Assembly: GCF_030695525.1 (NCBI RefSeq)
Contig: NZ_JAUYSS010000046.1
Coordinates: forward strand, 1 to 64,000
Length of the DNA: 64,000 bases
Source: Daejeonella sp.
GTDB taxonomy: Bacteria > Bacteroidota > Bacteroidia > Sphingobacteriales > Sphingobacteriaceae
Direction: 5' to 3'
In this document: positions 35,909 through 43,674 of the stretch, one piece after another
How positions within the stretch are numbered: the first letter of the stretch is position 1
Layout of the letters: each line of letters opens with the position of its first letter
Notes under the pieces: model-generated
What the model was told of the DNA's origin: nothing
What the model saw: only the letters and a program-made list of their open reading frames with translations
The model's database searches: none
Made by a program: the position numbers and the translations under genes

Positions 35909-35918
35909 TTTCATCCAG

Positions 35919-35966
35919 GAGAGGTATAAAATATGCTTACAGCAATTTTATATCTCTCTTTTTTTA
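35919..35966 (+). terminator. Hairpin with T-run between nosZ and nosL (candidate attenuator)
   Basis: GAGAGGTATAAAAT (35919-35932) pairs with ATTTTATATCTCTC (35945-35958) over 14 bp with one G-U pair, followed by eight T residues. It starts 10 bases after the nosZ stop and ends only 10 bases before the nosL start. Confidence 0.8.
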
Positions 35967-35976
35967 ACAATTTATT

Positions 35977-36999
35977 ATGAATAATAATAAAATTGCCAAA
36001 ACAAGCAGTATTGCGTTAATTGTTTGTGGTCTTTCTTTAGTTCTGGTACTCTTTACTCCAATCTGGAGAATCGAACTGGACGCCCCTCAATATCCAGAAG
36101 GATTAAGTCTATTAATCCATGCAAATAAACTAGCCGGGAATGTGGAAATCATAAACGGATTGAATCATTACATTGGAATGAAGACCCTTCATGCAGATGA
36201 TTTTGTTGAATTTAAGGTGCTTCCGGGCATCATATTGTTTTTTGCTGCTTTTTTTGTTCTTGCCGGACTGCTTGCAAGAAGGAAGCTTATTAAAGTCCTG
36301 CTAGGATTATTTGTTCTCTTTGGAGTATTGGCTATGGTTGATTTCTGGAGATGGGAATACGACTACGGGCACAATTTGGATCCCAATGCAGCAATCATAG
36401 TGCCGGGTATGGCTTATCAGCCACCTTTGATTGGATTTAAACAGTTACTAAATTTCGGAGCCTATTCTATTCCTGATACCGGTGGATGGATCTTTATAGG
36501 TGCTGGTATTGTCCTATTGGGAGTGGTTATTTTAGAGTGGAAAAGAAAAAACAAAAGCCTGCATCCTAAAAGTGCTTTAAATTTGGTGTTTGTCGGACTA
36601 CTTTCTCTGTTTTTCAGTTCATGCAGCACTGAACCTGATCCAATTCGAATTGGGAAGGATAATTGTGAGTTTTGTAAAATGACCATTAGTGATTCCAGAT
36701 TTGGAGCTCAAATCGTAACAAACAAGGGGAAAAAGCATAAGTTCGATGACCAGCATTGCCTTTCACAGTTTTTATATGAGGATAAAGTTAAAGATGAGGA
36801 TATTGCAGGTGTTTATTTTGTCGACTTTAATGCACCGCATGATCTTATAAATGTGGAAAATGCATTCTTTCTGCAAAGTCCTGCCTTAAAAAGTCCGATG
36901 AATGGAAATATTGCAGCTTTCAGTCATAATGATAGTCTGGAAAATGCTGTTCAAACTTATTACGGCAATAAAATTACCTGGAAGGAGATATTGAAGTGA
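35977..36999 (+). CDS. nosL: Membrane module fused to NosL copper chaperone
   Basis: The 340-residue protein has two parts. The N-terminal part (about 1-190) contains some four membrane helices (11-30, 82-100, 105-122, 170-187) with a periplasmic loop. The C-terminal part (about 200-340) is a NosL domain, with a lipobox-like FFSSC (Cys216) after a hydrophobic stretch and then CEFCKM (Cys230, Cys233, Met235). NosL delivers Cu(I) to the NosZ apoenzyme; CxxCxM is the metal site in this family. Here the lipoprotein signal is internal, suggesting the chaperone arose from fusion with an upstream membrane protein, possibly a NosB-like one. The stop overlaps the nosD GTG by 4 bases. Confidence 0.88.
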   Translation: MNNNKIAKTSSIALIVCGLSLVLVLFTPIWRIELDAPQYPEGLSLLIHANKLAGNVEIINGLNHYIGMKTLHADDFVEFKVLPGIILFFAAFFVLAGLLARRKLIKVLLGLFVLFGVLAMVDFWRWEYDYGHNLDPNAAIIVPGMAYQPPLIGFKQLLNFGAYSIPDTGGWIFIGAGIVLLGVVILEWKRKNKSLHPKSALNLVFVGLLSLFFSSCSTEPDPIRIGKDNCEFCKMTISDSRFGAQIVTNKGKKHKFDDQHCLSQFLYEDKVKDEDIAGVYFVDFNAPHDLINVENAFFLQSPALKSPMNGNIAAFSHNDSLENAVQTYYGNKITWKEILK

Positions 37000-38225
37000 G
37001 ATTGGTTCCCTTCATATTTTTAACCCTTTTGTATTGCAGTGCTACAGCAGCTAATATATATGTTGGAGCAAAGCGTAGCCATAAGACGGTAAGCTCAGCC
37101 ATATTATCTGCCCGGGACGGAGATACAATTTTCGTTGATGCCGGCCATTACAGAGAAAAGAATCTGATTATTGATAAAAGCATTATCCTGAAAGGGATTG
37201 ATTTCCCGGTACTTGATGGTGAAAAAAAATATGAGATTATTTCAATAACAGCAAATGGAGCTGTTGTGGACGGATTTAAATTAATACACAGTGGTGTTTC
37301 AAGCCTTGAAGATTTAAGTGGAATTAAGGTTTATGACAGCAGGGATGTTGTTATCAGGAATAATATTCTTGAAGATACTTTTTTTGGTATATATATCCAG
37401 AATGGTATAAACTGCAGTATAGAAAACAACCAACTTATTGCAGTAGGTTTTGAAGAGCAGCAGAGTGGAAATGGAATTCATTGCTGGAAAGGGGATAGCC
37501 TGAAAGTAATCGGTAATCAAATATCCGGTCACCGGGATGGAATATACTTTGAGTTTGTAAAAAATTCTGTCATCTGGCGAAATGTATCAAAAAACAATCT
37601 TCGGTATGGATTGCATTTTATGTTCTCCAATGATGATATGTATGTGAACAATGTGTTCAGAAACAACGGTTCAGGAGTATCGGTCATGTACTCTAACCGG
37701 ATCAAGATGTTCAGTAATTATTTTGAAGAGAACTGGGGTGATGCGGCTCATGGGATTTTGCTCAAAGAAATTTCTGATGGTTTTATGGAAGGTAATTATT
37801 TCACCAGGAATACCAGTGGAATTTATATGGAAGGAGCCAACAGGATCTATATGAAACGGAATGTTTTTGAGAACAATGGATGGGCATTAAAAATTCAGGC
37901 AAGTTGTATGGATGTAGTGCTGGAACTCAATAATTTCATTGGAAATACTTTTGATGTGGGTACCAATGGCTCATTGGTTCTCAATAAGTTCAAAAACAAT
38001 TACTGGGATAAATATGAAGGATATGATCTTGATAAGGATAAGATTGGAGATATTCCTTACCGTCCGGTAAGTATGTATTCAATGATCGTTGAAAAATATC
38101 CTCCGGCAATGATCCTTTTCAGAAGTTTTATAACAAGTCTGCTCGATAAAACAGAGAAGCTAATACCAAGTCTCACTCCTGAAAACCTCAAAGATACCGC
38201 TCCAATGATGAAGAGAGCCTTTTAA
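36996..38225 (+). CDS. nosD: Nitrous oxide reductase maturation protein NosD
   Basis: The 409-residue periplasmic beta-helix protein has CASH repeats, for example GIKVYDSRDVVIRNNILED, GIYIQNGINCSIENNQ, GVSVMYSNRIKMFSNYF and GIYMEGANRIYMKRNVF. NosD works with the NosFY ABC transporter to supply sulfur and assemble the CuZ [4Cu:2S] centre. The signal peptide spans about residues 1-19. It starts with GTG at 36996, overlapping the nosL stop in GTGA. An unusually good Shine-Dalgarno for this phylum (AAGGAGA, about 36983-36989) sits 7 bases upstream and supports this start. Confidence 0.95.
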   Translation: MRLVPFIFLTLLYCSATAANIYVGAKRSHKTVSSAILSARDGDTIFVDAGHYREKNLIIDKSIILKGIDFPVLDGEKKYEIISITANGAVVDGFKLIHSGVSSLEDLSGIKVYDSRDVVIRNNILEDTFFGIYIQNGINCSIENNQLIAVGFEEQQSGNGIHCWKGDSLKVIGNQISGHRDGIYFEFVKNSVIWRNVSKNNLRYGLHFMFSNDDMYVNNVFRNNGSGVSVMYSNRIKMFSNYFEENWGDAAHGILLKEISDGFMEGNYFTRNTSGIYMEGANRIYMKRNVFENNGWALKIQASCMDVVLELNNFIGNTFDVGTNGSLVLNKFKNNYWDKYEGYDLDKDKIGDIPYRPVSMYSMIVEKYPPAMILFRSFITSLLDKTEKLIPSLTPENLKDTAPMMKRAF

Positions 38226-38275
38226 GAGGGCTTATTCCCTGATAAATAGCTTGGACTGAGATCAAATAAAAAATT

Positions 38276-38986
38276 ATGATTCAATTAAAAAATATCAGTA
38301 AGCACTTTGGGAAACTAAGAGCACTGGACAGTGTAACAACAATCTGTGAGAAATCAGAATGTATTGCCCTGATTGGTCCCAACGGTTGCGGAAAGACTAC
38401 GCTGATTAAAACTATTCTGGGGATGGTAGTTCCGGATAGTGGTGCTATCACATTCCAGGGTAATAACATTATTAACCATTGGCAGTACAGGGATCAGATT
38501 GGCTATATGCCGCAAATGGGCCGCTATCCTGATAATATGACTATCGGACAGGTGCTGGGGATGATGAAAGACATCCGTGGCAAATCCGAAGGTCTGGATG
38601 AGGACCTGATAAAGGCTTTTTCTGTTCAGAATTTATTGAACAAGCGTATGGGGACTTTGTCTGGCGGTACAATACAGAAAGTAAGTGCAGCGCTCGCATT
38701 TTTGTTCAATCCTTCCGTACTTATTCTTGATGAACCAACTGCAGGGCTTGATCCGGTAGCATCCGAACTTTTTAAAGAAAAGATCCTGGCTGAAAGGGAT
38801 AAAGGAAAACTAGTACTGATCACTTCGCATATCCTGAGTGATTTGGATGATCTGGTCACCCGGATCATATACATGCAGGAAGGAAAGCTAATTTTCCATA
38901 AGAGTATCGAAGAATTAAGACAGGATACAGGGGAAGAAAGATTGGTAAAATCAATCGCACAAGTAATGATCAGCAATTATGAATAA
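38276..38986 (+). CDS. nosF: NosF ABC transporter ATP-binding protein
   Basis: The 236-residue ATPase has Walker A GPNGCGKTT (residues 34-42), signature LSGGTIQKVSAA, Walker B VLILDEPTAGLDP and the H-loop ITSHIL. It powers NosY and pairs with NosD for CuZ maturation. Its 3' end overlaps nosY by 8 bases, implying translational coupling. The start at 38276 follows nosD by 50 bases with no visible terminator. Confidence 0.95.
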   Translation: MIQLKNISKHFGKLRALDSVTTICEKSECIALIGPNGCGKTTLIKTILGMVVPDSGAITFQGNNIINHWQYRDQIGYMPQMGRYPDNMTIGQVLGMMKDIRGKSEGLDEDLIKAFSVQNLLNKRMGTLSGGTIQKVSAALAFLFNPSVLILDEPTAGLDPVASELFKEKILAERDKGKLVLITSHILSDLDDLVTRIIYMQEGKLIFHKSIEELRQDTGEERLVKSIAQVMISNYE

Positions 38987-39746
38987 GATTATAAAATATG
39001 TAATTACAGATATTCTGCGCAATAAAATTGTGCTTATCTATACCGGTTTTTTACTTGCTGCATCATTAAGTGTATTCAGCCTGGAAGATAACAGCAGTAA
39101 AGGTCTGTTAAGTTTATTGAATATAATTCTGATTATTGTTCCATTGGTTAGCATCATATTTTCGACCATTTACATGTACAATTCCGCAGAGTTCATAGAA
39201 CTCCTGGTTAGTCAGCCTTTGAAAAGAAACGCAATCTGGCTCAGTTTGTTTACCGGACTGGCCTCTTCACTCTCCATAGCATTTTTAATAGGTGCAGGTA
39301 TTCCGGTCCTGATTTATCAGGCCAACTTAGTCGGACTCACCATGATTTTAACCGGGGTGTTGCTCAGTGTCATTTTTGCGGCTATTGCATTTCTTGCTAC
39401 AGTAAAAACACGGGACAAGGCTAAGGGAATAGGGGCTGCTATCATGCTGTGGTTGTACTTTTCACTCTTGTTCGACGGATTGGTTTTATTTATCTTATTT
39501 CAATTTGCGGACTATCCGATGGAAAATGCAATGATAGCTTTAAGCGCATTAAATCCAATCGATTTAAGCCGTATTCTTATTTTGCTCCAATTGGATGTTT
39601 CGGCGATGATGGGTTATACAGGTGCAGTGTTCAAAGACTTTTTCGGAGCAAGTAATGGCCTGATATTTTCTTTTTTTGTGCTGCTTTCCTGGATTGTAAT
39701 TCCAGTTTGGTATTCTACCTTAAAGTTTAATTCAAAAGATCTGTAA
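38979..39746 (+). CDS. nosY: NosY ABC transporter permease
   Basis: The 255-residue protein has six predicted membrane helices (first at about 15-33, last at about 232-248) and the ABC-2-type EFIELLVSQPLKR coupling region between helices 2 and 3. It forms the membrane part of the NosFY complex with NosD. It overlaps nosF by 8 bases and is followed after a single base by the hemerythrin gene. Confidence 0.93.
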   Translation: MNKIIKYVITDILRNKIVLIYTGFLLAASLSVFSLEDNSSKGLLSLLNIILIIVPLVSIIFSTIYMYNSAEFIELLVSQPLKRNAIWLSLFTGLASSLSIAFLIGAGIPVLIYQANLVGLTMILTGVLLSVIFAAIAFLATVKTRDKAKGIGAAIMLWLYFSLLFDGLVLFILFQFADYPMENAMIALSALNPIDLSRILILLQLDVSAMMGYTGAVFKDFFGASNGLIFSFFVLLSWIVIPVWYSTLKFNSKDL

Positions 39747-39747
39747 T

Positions 39748-40188
39748 ATGAAAAGACATGAAGCACTTATCCCCCTATCAAGAGACCATCACGGCACTCT
39801 GATACTTGCCAGGTTGTTACGTTCAGATGCTCCTCCTTACAAAGGGCTTCCGCTTGATTCAATAGGGAAGGCAGAATATGCGATGAAACACTACCGGGAA
39901 GAACTGCTGGAACATTTTGAACAGGAAGAGAAAATGATACCCATGTTAAAGGGGATAAATGTTACGTTGGATAATTTACTTGCCTCTATGAAAGCAGAGC
40001 ATCAGGAGTTACATTCCCTGTTTAATTCCATAAATATAAATCAGGAACTTTCTTCTCAGCTGGATAGGCTTGGACGGACAATCGAAAGCCATGTGCGTAA
40101 GGAAGATCGGGAGATATTTCCGCTGATTCAGGAATGCTGTACAGAGGAAGTATTAAATAAGCTTGCAGATATTTTTACAGAAAAATAA
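39748..40188 (+). CDS. Hemerythrin domain protein
   Basis: The 146-residue four-helix protein has diiron ligands visible as SRDHHGTL (His13/His14), LEHFEQEEKMIP (His/Glu), MKAEHQELH and SHVRKEDREIFP. Hemerythrin-like proteins bind O2 or NO or store iron. It begins one base after the nosY stop and ends one base before the hemoglobin start, so it is a bona fide member of the nos operon. A role in removing O2 or NO to protect the NosZ assembly is inferred from context. Cytoplasmic. Confidence 0.85.
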   Translation: MKRHEALIPLSRDHHGTLILARLLRSDAPPYKGLPLDSIGKAEYAMKHYREELLEHFEQEEKMIPMLKGINVTLDNLLASMKAEHQELHSLFNSININQELSSQLDRLGRTIESHVRKEDREIFPLIQECCTEEVLNKLADIFTEK

Positions 40189-40189
40189 G

Positions 40190-40639
40190 TTGAAAAGGGA
40201 TATTGAAAATAGATCTGACATTGAACTTATGGTTGATGCTTTCTACAAAAAAGTATTAGCAGATAAACAACTTGGGTTTATTTTTCAGGATGTTGCTAAG
40301 GTTAATTGGTTAACACATATTCCACTCTTATATGATTTCTGGGAAAATGTAATCCTGTTTACAGGATCTTATGAAGGTAATCCGGTACATTTGCACAAAC
40401 ACTTACACGCTATTGAACCACTTAGTAAAACTCATTTTGATCGGTGGAATAAGCTTTTCGTTTTAACTGTAGATCAATTGTTTGAAGGTTCAAAGGCTGA
40501 ACTCGCTAAGGAGAGGGCTATTAATATTTCAGGTATTATAAGAGATAAGGTTTTGGAATATCAGAAAACAACCAAAGATATTAAAGCCGGATTGCCCGGA
40601 AATAATATTAAAAAGAACCGAAAGCGGTCACAGGCTTGA
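40190..40639 (+). CDS. Group III truncated hemoglobin
   Basis: An upstream in-frame ATG at 40163 would overlap the hemerythrin gene. The TTG at 40190, one base after the hemerythrin stop, gives the usual family start (KRDIENRSDIELMVDAFY) and 149 residues. Group III features are visible: FYKKVLADKQLGFIF helices A-B, the WLTHIPLLYDFWENVIL block, and the proximal His candidate in LSKTHFDRWNKLF. Such globins are linked to NO or peroxide handling in microaerobic bacteria. Last gene of the nos operon. A long Lys/Arg-rich tail (NNIKKNRKRSQA) extends beyond the globin fold. Confidence 0.85.
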   Translation: MKRDIENRSDIELMVDAFYKKVLADKQLGFIFQDVAKVNWLTHIPLLYDFWENVILFTGSYEGNPVHLHKHLHAIEPLSKTHFDRWNKLFVLTVDQLFEGSKAELAKERAINISGIIRDKVLEYQKTTKDIKAGLPGNNIKKNRKRSQA

Positions 40640-40644
40640 ATTAA

Positions 40645-40850
40645 TTAACGTGAACTCGAAATACTATTTTAAAAACCACATAGAAACATAGCATTTTATA
40701 GCTTCTACCTAAATTTTAGACAAAGATAGCCTTGAAGCTTCGCTTCAATCTATATGATTTACAATCTATGTTTCCTTTAAAGCATATTAAAGTCAATCTA
40801 TGTGGTTAAATATTAATCTTTAGATTGTTTAATATCGAACTCACGTAAAT
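40645..40850. repeat. Large nested inverted repeat (AACCACATAGA arms)
   Basis: Perfect arms AACCACATAGA (40674-40684) and TCTATGTGGTT (40797-40807) lie inside weaker outer arms ACGTGAACTCGA/TCGAACTCACGT (about 40648-40660 and 40835-40846, 10 of 12). A central hairpin TTGAAGC/GCTTCAA is at 40732-40748. It is a typical intergenic repeat of this order and holds no gene. Together with the terminator at 40854-40885 it fills the gap between the nos operon and the fasciclin gene. Confidence 0.75.
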
Positions 40851-40853
40851 TAA

Positions 40854-40885
40854 GAAAGGGGATTACTTTTAATTAATCCCCTTTC
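40854..40885 (-). terminator. Terminator of fasciclin gene
   Basis: GAAAGGGGATTA (40854-40865) and TAATCCCCTTTC (40874-40885) are perfect 12-bp arms. They lie about 30 bases past the minus-strand stop and may also stop transcripts from the nos side. Confidence 0.85.
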
Positions 40886-40914
40886 ATTTAAAAAAACTCT
40901 TTCTTCGGTTTATT

Positions 40915-41478
40915 TTAATTAGCAGCAGGTGGTAATAATACAGTATCAATAATATGAATAATGCCATTTGATGCCGGTACAGATGCAACAATAATTGCAG
41001 TTTCGTTGATCATCACTTTCCCATCAGAAATACTTATTTTGATATCATTTCCGTTCACCTGGCCAATTATCTGTCCTTCGGTTAAATTCTCTGCTTTAAA
41101 TACACCCAGCGAAACATGGTACTGGAGAATATTAGTCAGGTCGTCAATACTTTCCGGTTTTAAAAGATTGTCGACCGTTCCTGCAGGTAATTTATCAAAA
41201 GCTGCGTTTGTAGGGGCAAATACGGTAAATGGCCCTGCATTACTCAATGCATCTACCAGTTTAGCTGCCTGTATAGCCGCTACAAGGGTAGTGTGGTCTT
41301 TACTTCCAATTGCAACCTGCACAACATTTTTTTGCGACAAGTCATCCTGAACACCTGACTGTCCCACAGCCTGGCTTTCATCACTGGTTTGTGTACCGGC
41401 ACCTTGCTCGGTTCCGCTATTGCAGCTAATCAACACGCTAATGCCAACCATAGTTGTAATTAATAAGATCTTTCTCAT
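40915..41478 (-). CDS. Fasciclin domain lipoprotein
   Basis: The 187-residue lipoprotein (lipobox VLISC, Cys19) has one FAS1 domain. It shows H1 (GPFTVFAPTNAAFDKLPAGTV), the YH-like motif (ILQYHVSLGVFKAENL) and a C-terminal NGIIHIIDTVLLPP. FAS1 domains mediate adhesion or matrix binding; some bind heme-like or lipid ligands. A perfect Fnr-like palindrome centred about 42 bases before the predicted start of transcription suggests oxygen-linked control. Monocistronic, with a terminator at 40854-40885. Confidence 0.9.
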   Translation of the reverse strand: MRKILLITTMVGISVLISCNSGTEQGAGTQTSDESQAVGQSGVQDDLSQKNVVQVAIGSKDHTTLVAAIQAAKLVDALSNAGPFTVFAPTNAAFDKLPAGTVDNLLKPESIDDLTNILQYHVSLGVFKAENLTEGQIIGQVNGNDIKISISDGKVMINETAIIVASVPASNGIIHIIDTVLLPPAAN

Positions 41479-41503
41479 GATTTTTTATTTAGTTTTCTTA
41501 CAT

Positions 41504-41547
41504 CCAATTTATTTATTATTATTCCTTAATACTATGACTTTGGTCAT
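41504..41547 (-). promoter_or_regulatory. Fnr-like box and -7 element of fasciclin gene
   Basis: ATGACTTTGGTCAT (41534-41547) is a perfect interrupted palindrome (ATGAC/GTCAT). On the minus strand, TAAATTGG at 41511-41504 resembles TAnnTTTG. The box centre (41540.5) is 29.5 bases before its first T, giving a class II activator geometry and a leader of about 20 bases to the ATG at 41478. Confidence 0.65.
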
Positions 41548-41690
41548 ATTTAAATAAGTTTTTAATCATATTTTTTGATTGTTAAATATCTGAAATTCAA
41601 TATTTTATGTAATTATTTTTTGATAGAAAAGATTTTAAAGGCTTTGTTTTTTTGAATAATTAAACCGAATAGAATTTTTTAGGATTCCAT

Positions 41691-41717
41691 AAAAAAACCG
41701 GCCCTGTATAGAGCCGG
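41691..41717 (-). terminator. Terminator of the 595-residue unknown gene
   Basis: On the minus strand, CCGGCTCT pairs with AGGGCCGG (one mismatch), followed by seven T residues (complement of 41691-41697). It lies 16 bases beyond the stop at 41734. Confidence 0.8.
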
Positions 41718-41733
41718 CTGATTGTTCGGTCGC

Positions 41734-43521
41734 TTAGACCTTCTGCTCAACAACAGGATTTAAATGCTGTAATTTCTCTTCAATTTCCAGGAGTTCATTC
41801 ATCATCTTCTTCCTGTAGATCTCGGTTTGGTCAGTAATTTTGGGGATCAGTTGTTTGTAGTATTCGATTCCGATTTCTAACTGCTCTTTAAATTTTATGA
41901 AATACTTTGCTTTTTTGTCGTTCATTTCCTGAATCTGCTTGCTGATATCTTTTTTGAGGTATTCCACATAAAGATTGAGCTCATTGACAAAGAGATTAGG
42001 ACGATCAGAGTCATTCAGTAAATTTAGTTTACCATAGATATGGCTCACCATTTCATCCAATGAGAATTTACCGCTAAAATAAGCAATATTGGGGCCCGGA
42101 CAAATGACTGTAGCTTGACTCTCTTTGGGTTTAAGAATGTTGTTTTTCAAGTATGCAGGTGCTGCCAGTCCTTCACAGAGGCATAGCTTCTCAGTTATCG
42201 ATTCAAATTTTGTCTGAAATTCATCAGGCTGCAATCCTTCTGCCTCCAGTTGCTTGATTTTCAGATTCTGATACTCTCTGGACGCGGTGCAGATTGGCTG
42301 TTCAGTAAATTCAGTATTCGACGATAGGAATTTTTTAACACATGGACTTCCGGGCCTTCCTTTGGCAATGCGTTCAAGACGCTGTTTCTCGGCAGTGCTT
42401 TTTCTGAAATTGTTAAAGGGTATTCCAAGTGGTGATGAGCCACTGATATAAAAATCATTATGTGTAGCCGTGGAAAGTAGTTCAAGTGTTTCAGCATCCA
42501 CATTTGTTGCTTCAGGTACCAGTAAAAAGGGGCTTCCCCAGCCGGTTGCATCAAGCTGATAATGATTCATAAGGAAATCGTTTTCATCTGATGTCCCAAT
42601 CCCACCCTGAACACTGATCTTTAATTTGGGAACACTTGAAAGCTGAATGCCTTTTTCTTCGATCGCCCTACTATATATCTGGTATAATTCATCAATCATT
42701 TCCTGCTTTCTGGTTTTGAATTCCTCTAAAATAGGACCTAAAAGATAACCCTCAGTTGCGAAGGCATGTCCACCGCAGTTCAAACCTGATTCAACACGAA
42801 ATTCTGAAACCCAAAGACCTTTTTTAGCAAGAAATTTTGCCTGTATCAATGCAGACCTGAAGTCACTTACTTTTAGGATGATACTTTTCCTGAAATTGCT
42901 GAACTGATCAGGTAAGAATTCAGAAAAATTTTCCAGGTAACTGTAAAGACGTGGATTCATTCCTGCTGAAAGGACTACAGGGGTATTTAATTCACTCTCT
43001 GCAAATCCCTTTAGGGCAGATAATGCATCCGAAATCTGCTCACCGCTGGTATTTGGGTTCATGCGGTCGACCTTTGCCATAATGTTGACCTGAATCTCGC
43101 CCTTCTCAATTTCATTGCGCAACTCATTCTGCAAGGCAGTACGCTTTACTGAGTCCTGCTCATTGAGCATATGCTGATACTTTATTTTTAGCGGAGAACT
43201 TTCCGGAAGGAGGTTGAAATATCTTGTTAGGTCAGTGCCCTCTGCAAATGCTTCCTGACGCAGTGTTTCGAACTGTTTGTCAACGATCTTTTTAACAAGA
43301 TTAAGGTAAGCTCTGATTCTTTTACTTCTGGAATCAGTTTCCTTAGGATCGATAGGAACAAATTTCTCATTGATTTTTTCGGTATATAATTGACGCATTC
43401 GTTCAATTAAAATATCATCTACAATCGACACCACCGAGCTGATGCCATAGCGTGCTACTTTTATTGGTGTGTCTACTGAATAGGCAAGGCCAAGTACAGG
43501 AATATGAAATGTATGACTCAT
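41734..43521 (-). CDS. Uncharacterised 595-residue protein with TIM-barrel-like motifs and Cys cluster
   Basis: This protein is not recognised as a named family. It has no signal or membrane segment, so it is cytoplasmic. The middle section contains short glycine motifs reminiscent of flavin- or phosphate-binding TIM barrels: GLNCGGHAF (247-254), VQGGIGT (304-310) and ATGWGSPFLLVPEA (325-338). A cysteine-rich segment follows, with Cys394, Cys411, Cys447, Cys449 (CLC) and Cys474, which could bind an iron-sulfur cluster. The last 90 residues are Lys/Glu-rich and probably coiled coil. It stands alone, with a strong terminator and an Fnr-like box upstream at 43584-43597. A redox role under low oxygen is a guess from these signs. 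Confidence 0.75.
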   Translation of the reverse strand: MSHTFHIPVLGLAYSVDTPIKVARYGISSVVSIVDDILIERMRQLYTEKINEKFVPIDPKETDSRSKRIRAYLNLVKKIVDKQFETLRQEAFAEGTDLTRYFNLLPESSPLKIKYQHMLNEQDSVKRTALQNELRNEIEKGEIQVNIMAKVDRMNPNTSGEQISDALSALKGFAESELNTPVVLSAGMNPRLYSYLENFSEFLPDQFSNFRKSIILKVSDFRSALIQAKFLAKKGLWVSEFRVESGLNCGGHAFATEGYLLGPILEEFKTRKQEMIDELYQIYSRAIEEKGIQLSSVPKLKISVQGGIGTSDENDFLMNHYQLDATGWGSPFLLVPEATNVDAETLELLSTATHNDFYISGSSPLGIPFNNFRKSTAEKQRLERIAKGRPGSPCVKKFLSSNTEFTEQPICTASREYQNLKIKQLEAEGLQPDEFQTKFESITEKLCLCEGLAAPAYLKNNILKPKESQATVICPGPNIAYFSGKFSLDEMVSHIYGKLNLLNDSDRPNLFVNELNLYVEYLKKDISKQIQEMNDKKAKYFIKFKEQLEIGIEYYKQLIPKITDQTEIYRKKMMNELLEIEEKLQHLNPVVEQKV

Positions 43522-43553
43522 GAAAAGAATTAAAAAGGGTTAATCCACGAGTA

Positions 43554-43597
43554 CAAATAAGGGTATTATAGAGTTCTTAAAATATGATAGCGGTCAC
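43554..43597 (-). promoter_or_regulatory. Fnr-like box upstream of the 595-residue unknown gene
   Basis: The box ATGATAGCGGTCAC (43584-43597) has half-sites ATGAT and GTCAC. On the minus strand the octamer CTTATTTG (43561-43554) has the TTTG of the -7 consensus, although TA is replaced by CT. The box centre is 29.5 bases before the octamer, as at the other promoters. Confidence 0.45.
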
Positions 43598-43674
43598 ATA
43601 TTAATGAAATTACAATGTGATTTTATTATATACATTAATAAATATCCTGAATCAGGGTATTGAAGGCATTATTC

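Noticed and set aside
40163-40639. ATG at 40163 as start of the truncated hemoglobin
   Set aside because: It would overlap the hemerythrin gene by 26 bases and add residues not seen at the start of this globin group; TTG at 40190 fits better.
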